Assembly: GCA_002505345.1 (NCBI GenBank)
Contig: DAUY01000011.1
Coordinates: 1-64,000 of the forward strand
Length of the DNA stretch: 64,000 nt
Source: Methanomassiliicoccaceae archaeon UBA370
GTDB taxonomy: Archaea; Thermoplasmatota; Thermoplasmata; Methanomassiliicoccales; Methanomethylophilaceae
Direction: 5' to 3'
The position numbers and the translations under genes were made by a program. Under the pieces are notes generated by a model that was not told where the DNA came from, did no database searches, and saw only the letters and a program-made list of their open reading frames with translations. Below are positions 1 to 6,978 of the stretch, in pieces (position 1 is the first letter of the stretch; every line of letters starts with the position of its first letter).

Positions 1-79
1 TCAGGTCCTGTCGAGCTCAGGTCGATCCACAGAACACACGGCCTCGGATCGTGAGATTCGGACTGCGTACATGACATCC

Positions 80-300
80 TCATTGCGCATCCCTCTCGAC
101 ATTCCCTGTGAACATCCCCATGGCGTTCCTCGTTTCGTCGTTCTTCTTCATATAATACTTGCTCGTCGTGTTGATGCTCGAATGCCCCGGGAGCATAGCG
201 GCGAGACGTGGATGATTGCAATTAGTTCTTTAATGCTCTTGGAATTGAGATTATAGCCGAATTCGTACCTGAGGTCAGAACTCGAGAAAAGGGGCATCGG
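80..300 (-). pseudogene. tyrosine recombinase (integrase) C-terminal remnant
   Basis: Read on the minus strand, the last 41 codons give a typical tyrosine-recombinase tail: GHSSINTTSKYYMKKN, with the conserved G-H followed 11 residues later by the Tyr pair, ending with TGA at 82-80. The preceding part (SSDLRYEFGYNLN...KELIAI, roughly 300-150) matches the HDLRHTFATNL helix of the family but lies in another frame, so at least one frameshift separates them. The DLRY in place of the usual DLRH suggests further decay. No intact N-terminal half is visible up to 476. It is probably the scar of an integrated element at the left edge. The frame change is seen directly; the family call rests on the His/Tyr spacing. 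Confidence 0.6.
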
Positions 301-476
301 GGTGCACATGGTCCATTTCAGCGTACACAACGGCAACAGCGGATCGTTGAGATGCGCCACCAAGCCGCTGGATAGGAAGGTGCCATCGTCACGTTGAAAC
401 CGTTCACGGTGCGGTTTTGCAATGATCGAACGGCTCCGGGATGTGATGGCGGGCCCGGCCGGGTCCGCCATCTATC

Positions 477-2414
477 TTATCCAGACGTTCTGATGACGGG
501 TGCCGTCATGGTTGTTTCTGGTCTGGCTGTTTCGAATCCCGGATATTTCCTGTCGTACAGCAGCGCCGCTATCAGTACTACGAAGCACGATCCCGCATTG
601 TGCACCAATGCGCCGGTGGTCGGTGTTAGCATCTGCAACACAGACAGGATTATGGCAACGAAGTTTATGCCCATGGAAAGGGCAATGCTGAAACTTATCG
701 TCCTTACCGTGGTGTTCGACAGCCATTTTAGGTATGGGATCTTGGATAGGTCCCCTCCCACCAATGCGATGTCCGCGGCATCCACCGTTATATCGCTGCC
801 TATGTCCCCCATCGCCACGCCGACATCGGCCGTCTTGAGTGCGGGTGCGTCGTTCACGCCGTCTCCTATCATGCAGACATTCCTGCCACTCTTCCGTATT
901 GATAGGATGCTGTCGACCTTCTCTCCGGGCAGGAGTTCTGCCCTGACGTTGGTTATCCCGACCTTCCGTGCGAAATAGTCTGCGGTCCTGGAGTTGTCTC
1001 CGGTCAGCAACACGGCCTCGGTATCCAGTTTTCCAAGGTCGGATATCATCCTGTCCGCATCCGGACGGAGTGTGTCAGATATGCCTATCACGCCGATACA
1101 GGTGCCGTCGGCCGCGATCAATATCGATGCCTTTCCCTGATCGCGAAGCACGTCTAGATCGGTATGGATGTCATCGGTGATCGAGATGACATTTTCGTGC
1201 AGGTATCTCTCGCTTCCGCATACGACTCTCTGGCCGTTCACCCGTGCTACGATGCCTTTACCTGCATCCATATGGAAGTCCGTGGGTTCCGAGATCGATA
1301 TGCCCCGTTCCTTCGCCAGGGCGACGATGGCTTTTCCCAGAGGGTGTTCGCTGCGCGATTCGGCGGAGGCCGCGATAGATAGTAATTCCTGCTCGCTCGT
1401 ATCCGCCGAGGCGGGCATGACATCGCTGACCCCCGATCTGCCGTATGTCAGGGTGCCTGTCTTGTCAAAGGCTATCGTGTCGACCTTGCCCATCTTCTCC
1501 AGGGCCTCGCCGGACTTGATGATGACACCGTGCCTGGTAGCCTGTCCTATCGCCGCCATTATCGCGGTCGGTGTGGCAAGGACGAGGGCACACGGACAGA
1601 ATACCACCAGTACCGTCACGGTGGTGACGATGTTGTTCGTCGCCATACCTGCAACGATGGCTATAATCACTGCGACCGGAACGAGCCAGCTTGCCCATTT
1701 ATCTGCGATGCGCTGTGTTGGGGCCTGCCTGTTCTCGGCCTCCCGTATCATGCGGACGAGTTTCTGGAAATAGCTGTTCTCGCCGACTTTGGTGGCTGAT
1801 ATGTCGACGGTACCGAAACGGTTCACGGTTCCGCAGAAGACCTCGTCGTCCACCGTCTTGTCGACCGGAAGCGATTCTCCGGTCATGATCGACTGGTCGA
1901 TGGATGTCTCCCCTTTGATTATCATCCCGTCCACTGGGATGGTCTCCCCCGGCAATACACGGACGGTGTCGCCCGGGCGGATCTCTTCCGCCGGGACGAG
2001 TTCTTCCGTGCCATCTCTGATCCTGCGTCCCTGTACCGGGGTAAGGTCGATAAGCTTCCGCAGACCTTTCTTCGCTCTGTTCACGGTCCTTTCTTCGAGC
2101 AATGCACCGATGGACATGATGAATGCGACCTCTCCTGCCGCGAACAGATCTCCTATGTAGACGGCGGCCGCTATCGCGATGGTTATGAGCAGTGCCGAGG
2201 AGATCTTGCTGATCCCGCGGTTGTAGACGATCCTCCACACGGACAGATACAGCAGAGGTATGCCGCTTATGATGACGGATATCCACGCGGGTTCGATACA
2301 GATCTCGATGCCCGAGACCGACAGCAGCAGGCTGACGGCCAGGAATATTCCGGACACGACAGTCATCTTCCAGCCTGCGAGCGTATCCACGAATCTCTTC
2401 AACGCCCTCATCAA
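477..2414 (-). CDS. heavy-metal-translocating P1B-type ATPase
   Basis: 645-aa membrane pump that couples ATP hydrolysis to transport of a soft or transition metal across the cytoplasmic membrane. Motifs seen in order: TGES (about 178-181, actuator domain), CPC in a membrane helix (273-275, metal site), DKTGTLT (317-323, phosphorylated Asp), SEHPLG (the P1B His-Pro), and GDGVNDAPAL. There is no N-terminal metal-binding domain with a CxxC, so the protein starts almost directly with transmembrane helices, shorter than many CopA/ZntA proteins. Substrate cannot be fixed: CPC fits Cu, Ag, Zn or Cd. It is divergent from the TetR-type gene at 2558, with a perfect 15-bp palindrome just upstream of its start, so that regulator probably controls it. 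Two consecutive Met codons make the start slightly uncertain. Confidence 0.9.
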   Translation of the reverse strand: MMRALKRFVDTLAGWKMTVVSGIFLAVSLLLSVSGIEICIEPAWISVIISGIPLLYLSVWRIVYNRGISKISSALLITIAIAAAVYIGDLFAAGEVAFIMSIGALLEERTVNRAKKGLRKLIDLTPVQGRRIRDGTEELVPAEEIRPGDTVRVLPGETIPVDGMIIKGETSIDQSIMTGESLPVDKTVDDEVFCGTVNRFGTVDISATKVGENSYFQKLVRMIREAENRQAPTQRIADKWASWLVPVAVIIAIVAGMATNNIVTTVTVLVVFCPCALVLATPTAIMAAIGQATRHGVIIKSGEALEKMGKVDTIAFDKTGTLTYGRSGVSDVMPASADTSEQELLSIAASAESRSEHPLGKAIVALAKERGISISEPTDFHMDAGKGIVARVNGQRVVCGSERYLHENVISITDDIHTDLDVLRDQGKASILIAADGTCIGVIGISDTLRPDADRMISDLGKLDTEAVLLTGDNSRTADYFARKVGITNVRAELLPGEKVDSILSIRKSGRNVCMIGDGVNDAPALKTADVGVAMGDIGSDITVDAADIALVGGDLSKIPYLKWLSNTTVRTISFSIALSMGINFVAIILSVLQMLTPTTGALVHNAGSCFVVLIAALLYDRKYPGFETARPETTMTAPVIRTSG

Positions 2415-2448
2415 TCCTCCGTAATTAACAATATAATATATTCGATAT

Positions 2449-2463
2449 AGAACATAATGTTCT
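2449..2463. promoter_or_regulatory. palindromic operator candidate between P-ATPase and TetR genes
   Basis: AGAACATAATGTTCT is a perfect 15-bp palindrome 35 bases upstream of the ATPase start and about 95 bases before the TetR-type gene. A looser pair of half-sites (GAATGTTC, GGACATT) lies at 2509-2538. The position suggests it is bound by the neighbouring regulator. That link is inference from position and symmetry. Confidence 0.5.
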
Positions 2464-2557
2464 GTAAATATCGAGGGGATTTAACCGTTTCCAAGATAAT
2501 TTATAATGAATGTTCGCTATGGAATAGAATAAGGACATTATTCGGTTGGATTTTATC

Positions 2558-3133
2558 ATGGACAGACGTCAGCAAAAGACACGAGATGCAATATTCGATG
2601 CGTTCGGCATGCTGCTCACGGAGAAGAGCTTCAGCAAGATCACCGTGCAGGAGATCATAGATGCGGCCAACGTGGGCAGGACAACGTTCTATGCCCATTT
2701 CCCGACAAAGGACGATCTTCTGCGCGAGATGTGCGCGGAGATATTCGACCACGTCTTTTCAGACGCGCCCCGTGCGGAGAACACGCATGACTTCTCGGCG
2801 AACGGCAGGGATACCACGACGGCCGTTACGCACGTCCTGTATCATCTTAGAGATAGCAGGAAGAATATCTTGGGGATATTGAGTTCCGAGAGCGGAGACC
2901 TGTTGCTGACATTCTTCAGACAGTATCTGAACAAATCCCTTGCGATGCGCATGTTGGACGGAGTCCGGCCGGCGGACAGCGTTCCGATGGATTTCCTGGT
3001 CAATCATATCTCGGGTAGTTTCATAAGTATGGTCCAGTGGTGGGTCGAAAACGGTCTGAGGGAGACTCCCGAGGAGATGGCGAGATACTTCATGTCCGTT
3101 ACTGACCCGATACTCTCCGTCGGCAACATGTGA
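2558..3133 (+). CDS. TetR/AcrR-family transcriptional regulator
   Basis: About 191 aa, usual TetR length. The N-terminal helix-turn-helix is clear: TRDAIFDAF, then ITVQEIIDAANVGRTTFYAH and FPTKDDLL, the canonical signature of the family. The C-terminal ligand domain (about 60-190) is all-helical and not assignable to a ligand; it resembles the TetR_C_33-type tail (SFISMVQWWVENG). The ATG at 2558 was preferred over an in-frame TTG at 2546 because it places the HTH at the usual distance and gives MDRRQQKT as the start. It is divergent from the metal ATPase and probably autoregulated with it through the shared intergenic palindrome. Confidence 0.88.
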   Translation: MDRRQQKTRDAIFDAFGMLLTEKSFSKITVQEIIDAANVGRTTFYAHFPTKDDLLREMCAEIFDHVFSDAPRAENTHDFSANGRDTTTAVTHVLYHLRDSRKNILGILSSESGDLLLTFFRQYLNKSLAMRMLDGVRPADSVPMDFLVNHISGSFISMVQWWVENGLRETPEEMARYFMSVTDPILSVGNM

Positions 3134-3225
3134 TGATGCTGGTCGGTCAGATCTGCATTCAGCAAAAACATGTGACTTCTTGCATCGGATTCCCGGTTTA
3201 TCCAAAGTGACCGAACCGTTGCACA

Positions 3226-3483
3226 TCATACCTGACCATCCTCCGCATAGGGCAGTAGATAGGGCAGGAGGATTCCCAAGCTGTCGGAAAGATCCATACA
3301 CGAGCGGGAGGTATGCAGGGAGGTATGCCGACATGACAAACACCCCGCATGGTTGTATGCGAACGTGAACGCATTCTGCTTGCGTTCGACATGCACAATG
3401 TCGCCGTTATCGACGGAACAATCCGGATATCTGCGTATGAATGCCGATAACTTATCGTACATTTTGGCCGGGTCCGCGGGCAT
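3226..3483 (-). CDS. small uncharacterised ORF, possibly decayed
   Basis: 85-residue reading frame divergent from the DUF1638 gene. The first 45 residues (MPADPAKMYDKLSAFIRR...VERKQNAFTFAY) look like a normal soluble protein with helix then strand. The second half becomes rich in His, Ser and Cys, unlike the first, which suggests a frameshift near 3350. A TATA-like CATATAAAG sits about 25 bases upstream of the start, overlapping the divergent promoter. No family recognised. The whole 3134-3534 interval has no other convincing gene. Confidence 0.3.
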   Translation of the reverse strand: MPADPAKMYDKLSAFIRRYPDCSVDNGDIVHVERKQNAFTFAYNHAGCLSCRHTSLHTSRSCMDLSDSLGILLPYLLPYAEDGQV

Positions 3484-3502
3484 CACGTCCGAGGATTCGG
3501 CA

Positions 3503-3511
3503 TCTTTATAT
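3503..3511 (+). promoter_or_regulatory. TATA box of the DUF1638 gene, leaderless geometry
   Basis: CTTTATATG lies about 26 bases ahead of the ATG at 3535, the normal TATA-to-start distance in archaea. There is no purine-rich ribosome-binding site before the ATG, so the mRNA is probably leaderless. Confidence 0.45.
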
Positions 3512-3534
3512 GCTCGCTATGTGTAATAAAAATT

Positions 3535-4380
3535 ATGACACATGGAACACTCGGAATAATCGCATGCCCGATGCTGGACGACAACCTCGTCTTCGAGATC
3601 GAGAAGGATGCCGAAGAGAAGTACATAACGATCATCGACAACAAGAACAACGGCTCACTCCGCAGGAAGCTGGAGAAGGAATCGGTGCCCTACGAGACGA
3701 TCGGATACGACGACCTCCTTGCCGGGAAGTACTGCCCCGACCCCTCGAAGTTCAACATGATGGTCCTGATGCTGGACCTCGGCCTGCACTCCAGGCCCGA
3801 GGTGCTGAAGTCCACCGTGGAGAACTACACCAGGGAAATGCAGCCCTACGCGGATGCTTTCGGCTTTTATCTGGGCACCTGCGGCAACTTTAATTGGGAC
3901 ATCCCCGGATGGTGCGCCGAGAACGGGCTCAAGCCCGCCGCCATGTTCTGCGACGGCGAGGGCAACCTCTGCCACGACTGCGTCGGCGTGAACATAGCCG
4001 GCGGCCCCAAGTACAACGAGATGCAGAAAAAATACACGGGGCACCTCTACATCTTCCCGTCCATGGCCTCGAACTATGATGACTTCATGAACGCCGACCA
4101 CCCCAACGCCATGGCGGAGGAGAGTCTCACCGACGACATGAGGGAGGTCCTGGGTATCGAGCCGGGGCGCGACGGGTACATGCGCTGGCTCCTGAGCCTG
4201 GGCGACTACAAGTACATTCTGAAACTGGACACCGGAATAGGGAACGAGCACTTCGACGAGGATCTCCGGAAGATCTCCGAAAGGACCCGCCTGAAGATCA
4301 AGACGGCGGAGGAGGGCTGGGCGACCCTCCGGTCCACGGACTGCCTCTACACCAAGTGCAAGTCGATGCTCGGGGAATGA
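3535..4380 (+). CDS. DUF1638 family protein
   Basis: 281 aa, soluble. The N-terminus (GIIACPMLDDNL) and the central GFYLGTCGNFNWDIPGW block, followed by FCDGEGNLCHDCVG and an IAGG loop, match DUF1638, a family common in methanogens and often found near corrinoid methyltransferase genes; its function is not established. Several Cys (GTCGN, CDGEGNLCHDC) could bind metal or a cofactor. The coding sequence is visibly richer in G+C than neighbours. It is followed after one base by the Rrf2-type regulator, so the two are very likely co-transcribed and translationally coupled. A TATA box about 26 bases upstream without a ribosome-binding site suggests a leaderless message. Confidence 0.8.
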   Translation: MTHGTLGIIACPMLDDNLVFEIEKDAEEKYITIIDNKNNGSLRRKLEKESVPYETIGYDDLLAGKYCPDPSKFNMMVLMLDLGLHSRPEVLKSTVENYTREMQPYADAFGFYLGTCGNFNWDIPGWCAENGLKPAAMFCDGEGNLCHDCVGVNIAGGPKYNEMQKKYTGHLYIFPSMASNYDDFMNADHPNAMAEESLTDDMREVLGIEPGRDGYMRWLLSLGDYKYILKLDTGIGNEHFDEDLRKISERTRLKIKTAEEGWATLRSTDCLYTKCKSMLGE

Positions 4381-4381
4381 G

Positions 4382-4831
4382 ATGCACATAGGCTCGCAGT
4401 ACACCGTGGGGATCCACATCCTGCTCGTGGTGGCCTTCTTCAACGAGGACAGGATCACCAGCAAGATCGCGGCGATCAGCATCGGGTGCAACCCCGTCAT
4501 AGTCCGCAACGTGTTCACAAAGCTCTCCGGGGCCGGCCTCCTGAAGCCGGGCATGGGCAAGGCCAGGACTGAGCTCGGCAGGCCGGCGGAGGACATCACG
4601 CTCTACGATGTGTTCGCGGCCGTCGACGGGGACGACACGGATGAGATCTTCCGCATGTACCCCGTGAACGCACGCTGCCCGGTGGGAGGCGAGATACACG
4701 ACCTGCTGTCGTCCCGCTTCGACAGCGCCGTCGGAGCGATGATGGACCAGCTGTCGAAGACGACCATAGCAGACCTTGTGTCCGAGCTGCCGCAGGAGAA
4801 GAGGCGCCTGCCCGAGGCGCTTCGCGAATGA
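4382..4831 (+). CDS. Rrf2-family transcriptional regulator
   Basis: 149 aa. The N-terminal winged helix fits Rrf2 proteins: QYTVGIHILLVVAFF, then SKIAAISIGCNPVIVRNVFTK as the recognition helix and LLKPGMGKAR as the wing. The central region has one Cys (NARCPVGG, about residue 99), where Fe-S-binding Rrf2 members have three, so cluster binding is doubtful. It starts one base after the DUF1638 stop and its own TGA overlaps the ATG of a small amber-containing ORF (ATGA at 4828). Likely role: controls this short operon or a redox regulon; target unknown. Confidence 0.85.
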   Translation: MHIGSQYTVGIHILLVVAFFNEDRITSKIAAISIGCNPVIVRNVFTKLSGAGLLKPGMGKARTELGRPAEDITLYDVFAAVDGDDTDEIFRMYPVNARCPVGGEIHDLLSSRFDSAVGAMMDQLSKTTIADLVSELPQEKRRLPEALRE

Positions 4832-4962
4832 AAGGGTCGTCGCAGGCCTTCGGCGGGACCGCCGTTCTGCACCACTTCTTCTGGTAGATGAACCTGTGCG
4901 GCGCGATAGCCGTCACCGCCGGGGACTGCATCGGGAAGACGATCGAGACCGTCGCGCGCTGA
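4828..4962 (+). CDS. candidate 44-residue protein with an in-frame TAG (possible pyrrolysine)
   Basis: Starts at an ATG overlapping the Rrf2 stop (ATGA), reads 19 codons to HHFFW, meets TAG at 4885-4887, and continues in the same frame for 24 codons (MNLCGAIAVTAGDCIGKTIE...) to TGA at 4960-4962. The part after TAG has the composition of real protein (two Cys, a short hydrophobic stretch, amphipathic helix). If TAG is decoded this is a third member of the DUF1638-Rrf2 operon. Otherwise it is either a 19-residue peptide or a restart at the ATG directly after TAG. No family recognised. It could also be the worn-out tail of a larger gene. Confidence 0.35.
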
Positions 4963-4985
4963 TGCGGAAAACGCTCGATAAATGA

Positions 4986-5363
4986 TTATTTCTTATCCCA
5001 TGAGAGGACACCGGTCTTGACGGCCTCTTCGTAGCGGGACACTTTGTAATTGAGAAGTTCGAGGGCCTCGTCGATGGATCTCTTCTGATCGATGAGCTTC
5101 TCGCGTTCGCTTTTGAGAAGTTCGCAACGTGCCTCTATCGTGGAATCGCCTATGAGTGTGAGTCTGCGGTATTCTATTATGGCCTCCACCGAAAGTCCTG
5201 CAGCCCTGAGGCATTTGGCGAATTGCACCCATATGCAATCATCTTCCGTGAAGTTGCGTATGCCGTTCTCGCGGGCTATCTTAGGTATGACGTTCACCCG
5301 TTCATAGTAACGAAGCGTCTCCTGGGGTATTCCGTATCTCTTGCTGACCTCGGCAATCTTCAT
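4986..5363 (-). CDS. MerR-family transcriptional regulator
   Basis: 125 aa. The N-terminal MerR winged helix is textbook: MKIAEVSKRYGIPQETLRYY then NGIRNFTEDDC, with a long dimerisation coiled coil from about 70 (ARCELLKSEREKLIDQKRSI). It lacks the Cys-rich C-terminal loop of metal sensors, resembling instead MerR regulators of quinone or aldehyde stress such as AdhR/YfmP types. It is divergent from the NADPH/FMN-reductase-like gene at 5525. The spacer has two copies of a 19-bp MerR-type operator, one pointing at each gene, so it likely regulates itself and the flavoprotein. Confidence 0.88.
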   Translation of the reverse strand: MKIAEVSKRYGIPQETLRYYERVNVIPKIARENGIRNFTEDDCIWVQFAKCLRAAGLSVEAIIEYRRLTLIGDSTIEARCELLKSEREKLIDQKRSIDEALELLNYKVSRYEEAVKTGVLSWDKK

Positions 5364-5411
5364 CTCTATGTCCTGTACGCGGACGTACGTTAGGTCTATC
5401 AGGCCGTATGA

Positions 5412-5430
5412 TTTAAAGTTGACTCCAAGT
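5412..5430 (-). promoter_or_regulatory. MerR operator copy 1 (merR promoter)
   Basis: On the minus strand the site reads ACTTGGAGTCAACTTTAAA, nearly identical to the copy at 5494-5512 in the opposite orientation (17 of 19 positions). The ACTT-GGAGT-C-AACTT form is an imperfect dyad like those bound by MerR proteins. It lies about 50 bases upstream of the merR-like start. Confidence 0.6.
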
Positions 5431-5493
5431 TAGGTATCTGTCGAAACGATCGATTCTGTTTGATTTGACAACCTATAAATATATCCCGTCTAT

Positions 5494-5513
5494 ACTTTGA
5501 GTCAACTTCAAGT
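5494..5513 (+). promoter_or_regulatory. MerR operator copy 2 (flavoprotein promoter)
   Basis: ACTTTGAGTCAACTTCAAGT is an imperfect dyad matching copy 1. It sits just downstream of a TATA-like ACCTATAAATATA (5471-5483), in the region of the expected transcription start. It is followed directly by a ribosome-binding site GAGGT and the ATG at 5525. A site overlapping the start region fits repression or MerR-type distortion control. Confidence 0.6.
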
Positions 5514-5524
5514 GAGGTATCAAA

Positions 5525-6064
5525 ATGGCCAAAAATGTATTGATTTTGTCCGGAAGCCCCAGGAAAGGCGGAAACTCGGACGTTCTCTGCGATGAGTTCA
5601 TGCGCGGAGCGAAAGAGAGCGGGAACAACGTCGAGAAGGTGTTCATCCGCGACGAGGAGATCTCGTACTGCAACGCATGTTATTACTGCAGCAAGAACGA
5701 CGGGAAATGCGCCATAAAGGACGGAATGAACGCCCTCCTGGAGAAGATGCTCGCGGCAGACGTTCTGGTCATGGCGAGCCCGGTGTATTTCTATTCGATC
5801 GATGCACAGCTCAAGGCGGTCATCGACCGTACGGTGGCCAAATGGACCCGCTTCGAGAACAAGGAGTTCTACTACATCATGACGGCCGCAGAGGACAGCG
5901 ATACGGTCATGGACTGCACACTGGAGTGCTTCCGCGGATTCGCGGCATGCACCAACGATCCCAAGGAGATGGGCGTCATCTACGGAAAGGGGCTCTATGA
6001 GGTCGGGGAAGTGAAGGGCTCCCCGTACATGGACCAGGCGTACAAGATGGGGCTCAAGGTCTGA
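5525..6064 (+). CDS. NAD(P)H-dependent FMN reductase / iron-sulfur flavoprotein-like protein
   Basis: 179 aa flavodoxin-fold protein. The FMN phosphate loop is visible at the N-terminus (LILSGSPRKGGNSDVL). Then C-x2-C-x5-C (CNACYYCSKNDGKC, about 51-62), as in iron-sulfur flavoproteins and related reductases, and the conserved ASPVYFYSIDAQLKAVIDR flavin-contact segment. Likely reduces quinones or other small oxidants using FMN. A clear GAGGT ribosome site precedes the ATG. It sits behind a MerR operator and ahead of a decayed MATE efflux gene, consistent with an induced detoxification unit. Confidence 0.85.
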   Translation: MAKNVLILSGSPRKGGNSDVLCDEFMRGAKESGNNVEKVFIRDEEISYCNACYYCSKNDGKCAIKDGMNALLEKMLAADVLVMASPVYFYSIDAQLKAVIDRTVAKWTRFENKEFYYIMTAAEDSDTVMDCTLECFRGFAACTNDPKEMGVIYGKGLYEVGEVKGSPYMDQAYKMGLKV

Positions 6065-6077
6065 TACATTCACTGAT

Positions 6078-6396
6078 ATGACTGGCGAGACGTCCGTTCC
6101 GGCAGGTTGTTCTCCAACCGCGATCTGATGATATTGTTCGTACCTTTGATGGCGGAACCGGGTCTGGAGTTCACGGTGGGATTGGCGGATTCCATGATGG
6201 TATCCAGCATCATCACGATGATCGCCTGCCGCATCATGTTCGCATATGTGCTGAGCGTCTGGTGCGGAATGGGCATGGTGGGAACATGGGCGGCGATGGT
6301 GATAGATGGGCCGTCAAGGGTTCGATCTACGTATGGCGTTGCATGAGCGGAAAACGGACCGCGTTCAAAGCATTGGGTCCGAGCAAAGCACAATGA
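6078..6396 (+). pseudogene. MATE-family efflux pump, collapsed by internal deletion and frameshifts
   Basis: The start of a MATE transporter (LFSNRDLMILFVPLMAEP, then TVGLADSMMVSS) is joined directly to the end of one (TMIACRIMFAYV, GMGMVGTWAAMVID), so about 370 internal codons are missing. After MVID the frame shifts by one base; restoring it continues as AVKGSIYVWRCMSGKRTAFK and ends at TGA 6394-6396, as in intact MATE proteins. The likely ATG at 6078 is also out of frame with the body by one base near 6102. Remaining frame alone would encode a 79-residue hydrophobic peptide. It sits between two flavoprotein genes and was probably once part of the MerR-controlled operon. Confidence 0.75.
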
Positions 6397-6415
6397 TGAT
6401 GAAAGGAGTGATACG

Positions 6416-6943
6416 ATTAGCGAAAAGAAGTGTCTGATAGCGTATTTCTCACGCAAGGGAAACAACTACGTTTCGGGTTCGATCAAGAACCTCTCCGTGG
6501 GAAACACCGAGGTGGTGGCCGAGATGATACGCGAGAAGGTCGGCGGAACGATGTTCCGCATAGAGACCGTGCACGAGTATCCGATGGACTACGCTGAGAC
6601 CACGGATGTGGCCAAGGCAGAGCAGAAAGCGGGGGCGAGGCCCGAACTGAGGTCCCACATGAGCAATATGGACGATTACGGCGTCATCTTCCTGGGATAC
6701 CCCAACTGGTGGGGCACCATGCCGATGGCCGTGTTCACGTTCCTGGAGGAGTACGACCTGTCCGGAAAGACGATAGCACCGTTCTGCACCCATGAGGGCG
6801 GCGGTCTCGGCAGCAGCGGGAGGGACCTCAGGGCGGCATGCCCCGATTCGAAGGTCCTCGACGGTCTCGACATCTACGGAAGCAGGGTCGGTTCCTCCGC
6901 GAAGACGGTGAACGATTGGATAAACGGTCTGAAACTGATTTGA
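6416..6943 (+). CDS. flavodoxin
   Basis: About 175 aa. Family hallmarks: KKCLIAYFSRKGNNY at the N-terminus, VGNTEVVAEMI as the FMN phosphate region, GYPNWWGTMPM and the CTHEGGGLGSSGRDL loop, matching the flavodoxin_4 type of oxidoreductase-associated flavodoxins. The first standard start in frame (GTG 6497) would delete the first strand and part of the flavin loop. The frame is open upstream to an ATT at 6416 placed 7 bases after AAGGAG, so a rare ATT start is the best reading; a start codon lost by mutation is the alternative. It is followed by an aldo/keto reductase with ferredoxin motifs, a plausible electron partner. Confidence 0.75.
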   Translation: MSEKKCLIAYFSRKGNNYVSGSIKNLSVGNTEVVAEMIREKVGGTMFRIETVHEYPMDYAETTDVAKAEQKAGARPELRSHMSNMDDYGVIFLGYPNWWGTMPMAVFTFLEEYDLSGKTIAPFCTHEGGGLGSSGRDLRAACPDSKVLDGLDIYGSRVGSSAKTVNDWINGLKLI

Positions 6944-6978
6944 AACCTGTTGGGGAACAAACAAAAAGGTGGTCTGAA

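Noticed and set aside
3655..4599. 314-residue open frame on the minus strand
   Set aside because: It lies opposite DUF1638 and Rrf2 in G+C-rich DNA, has Val/Gly/His-rich composition and no family likeness; a shadow.
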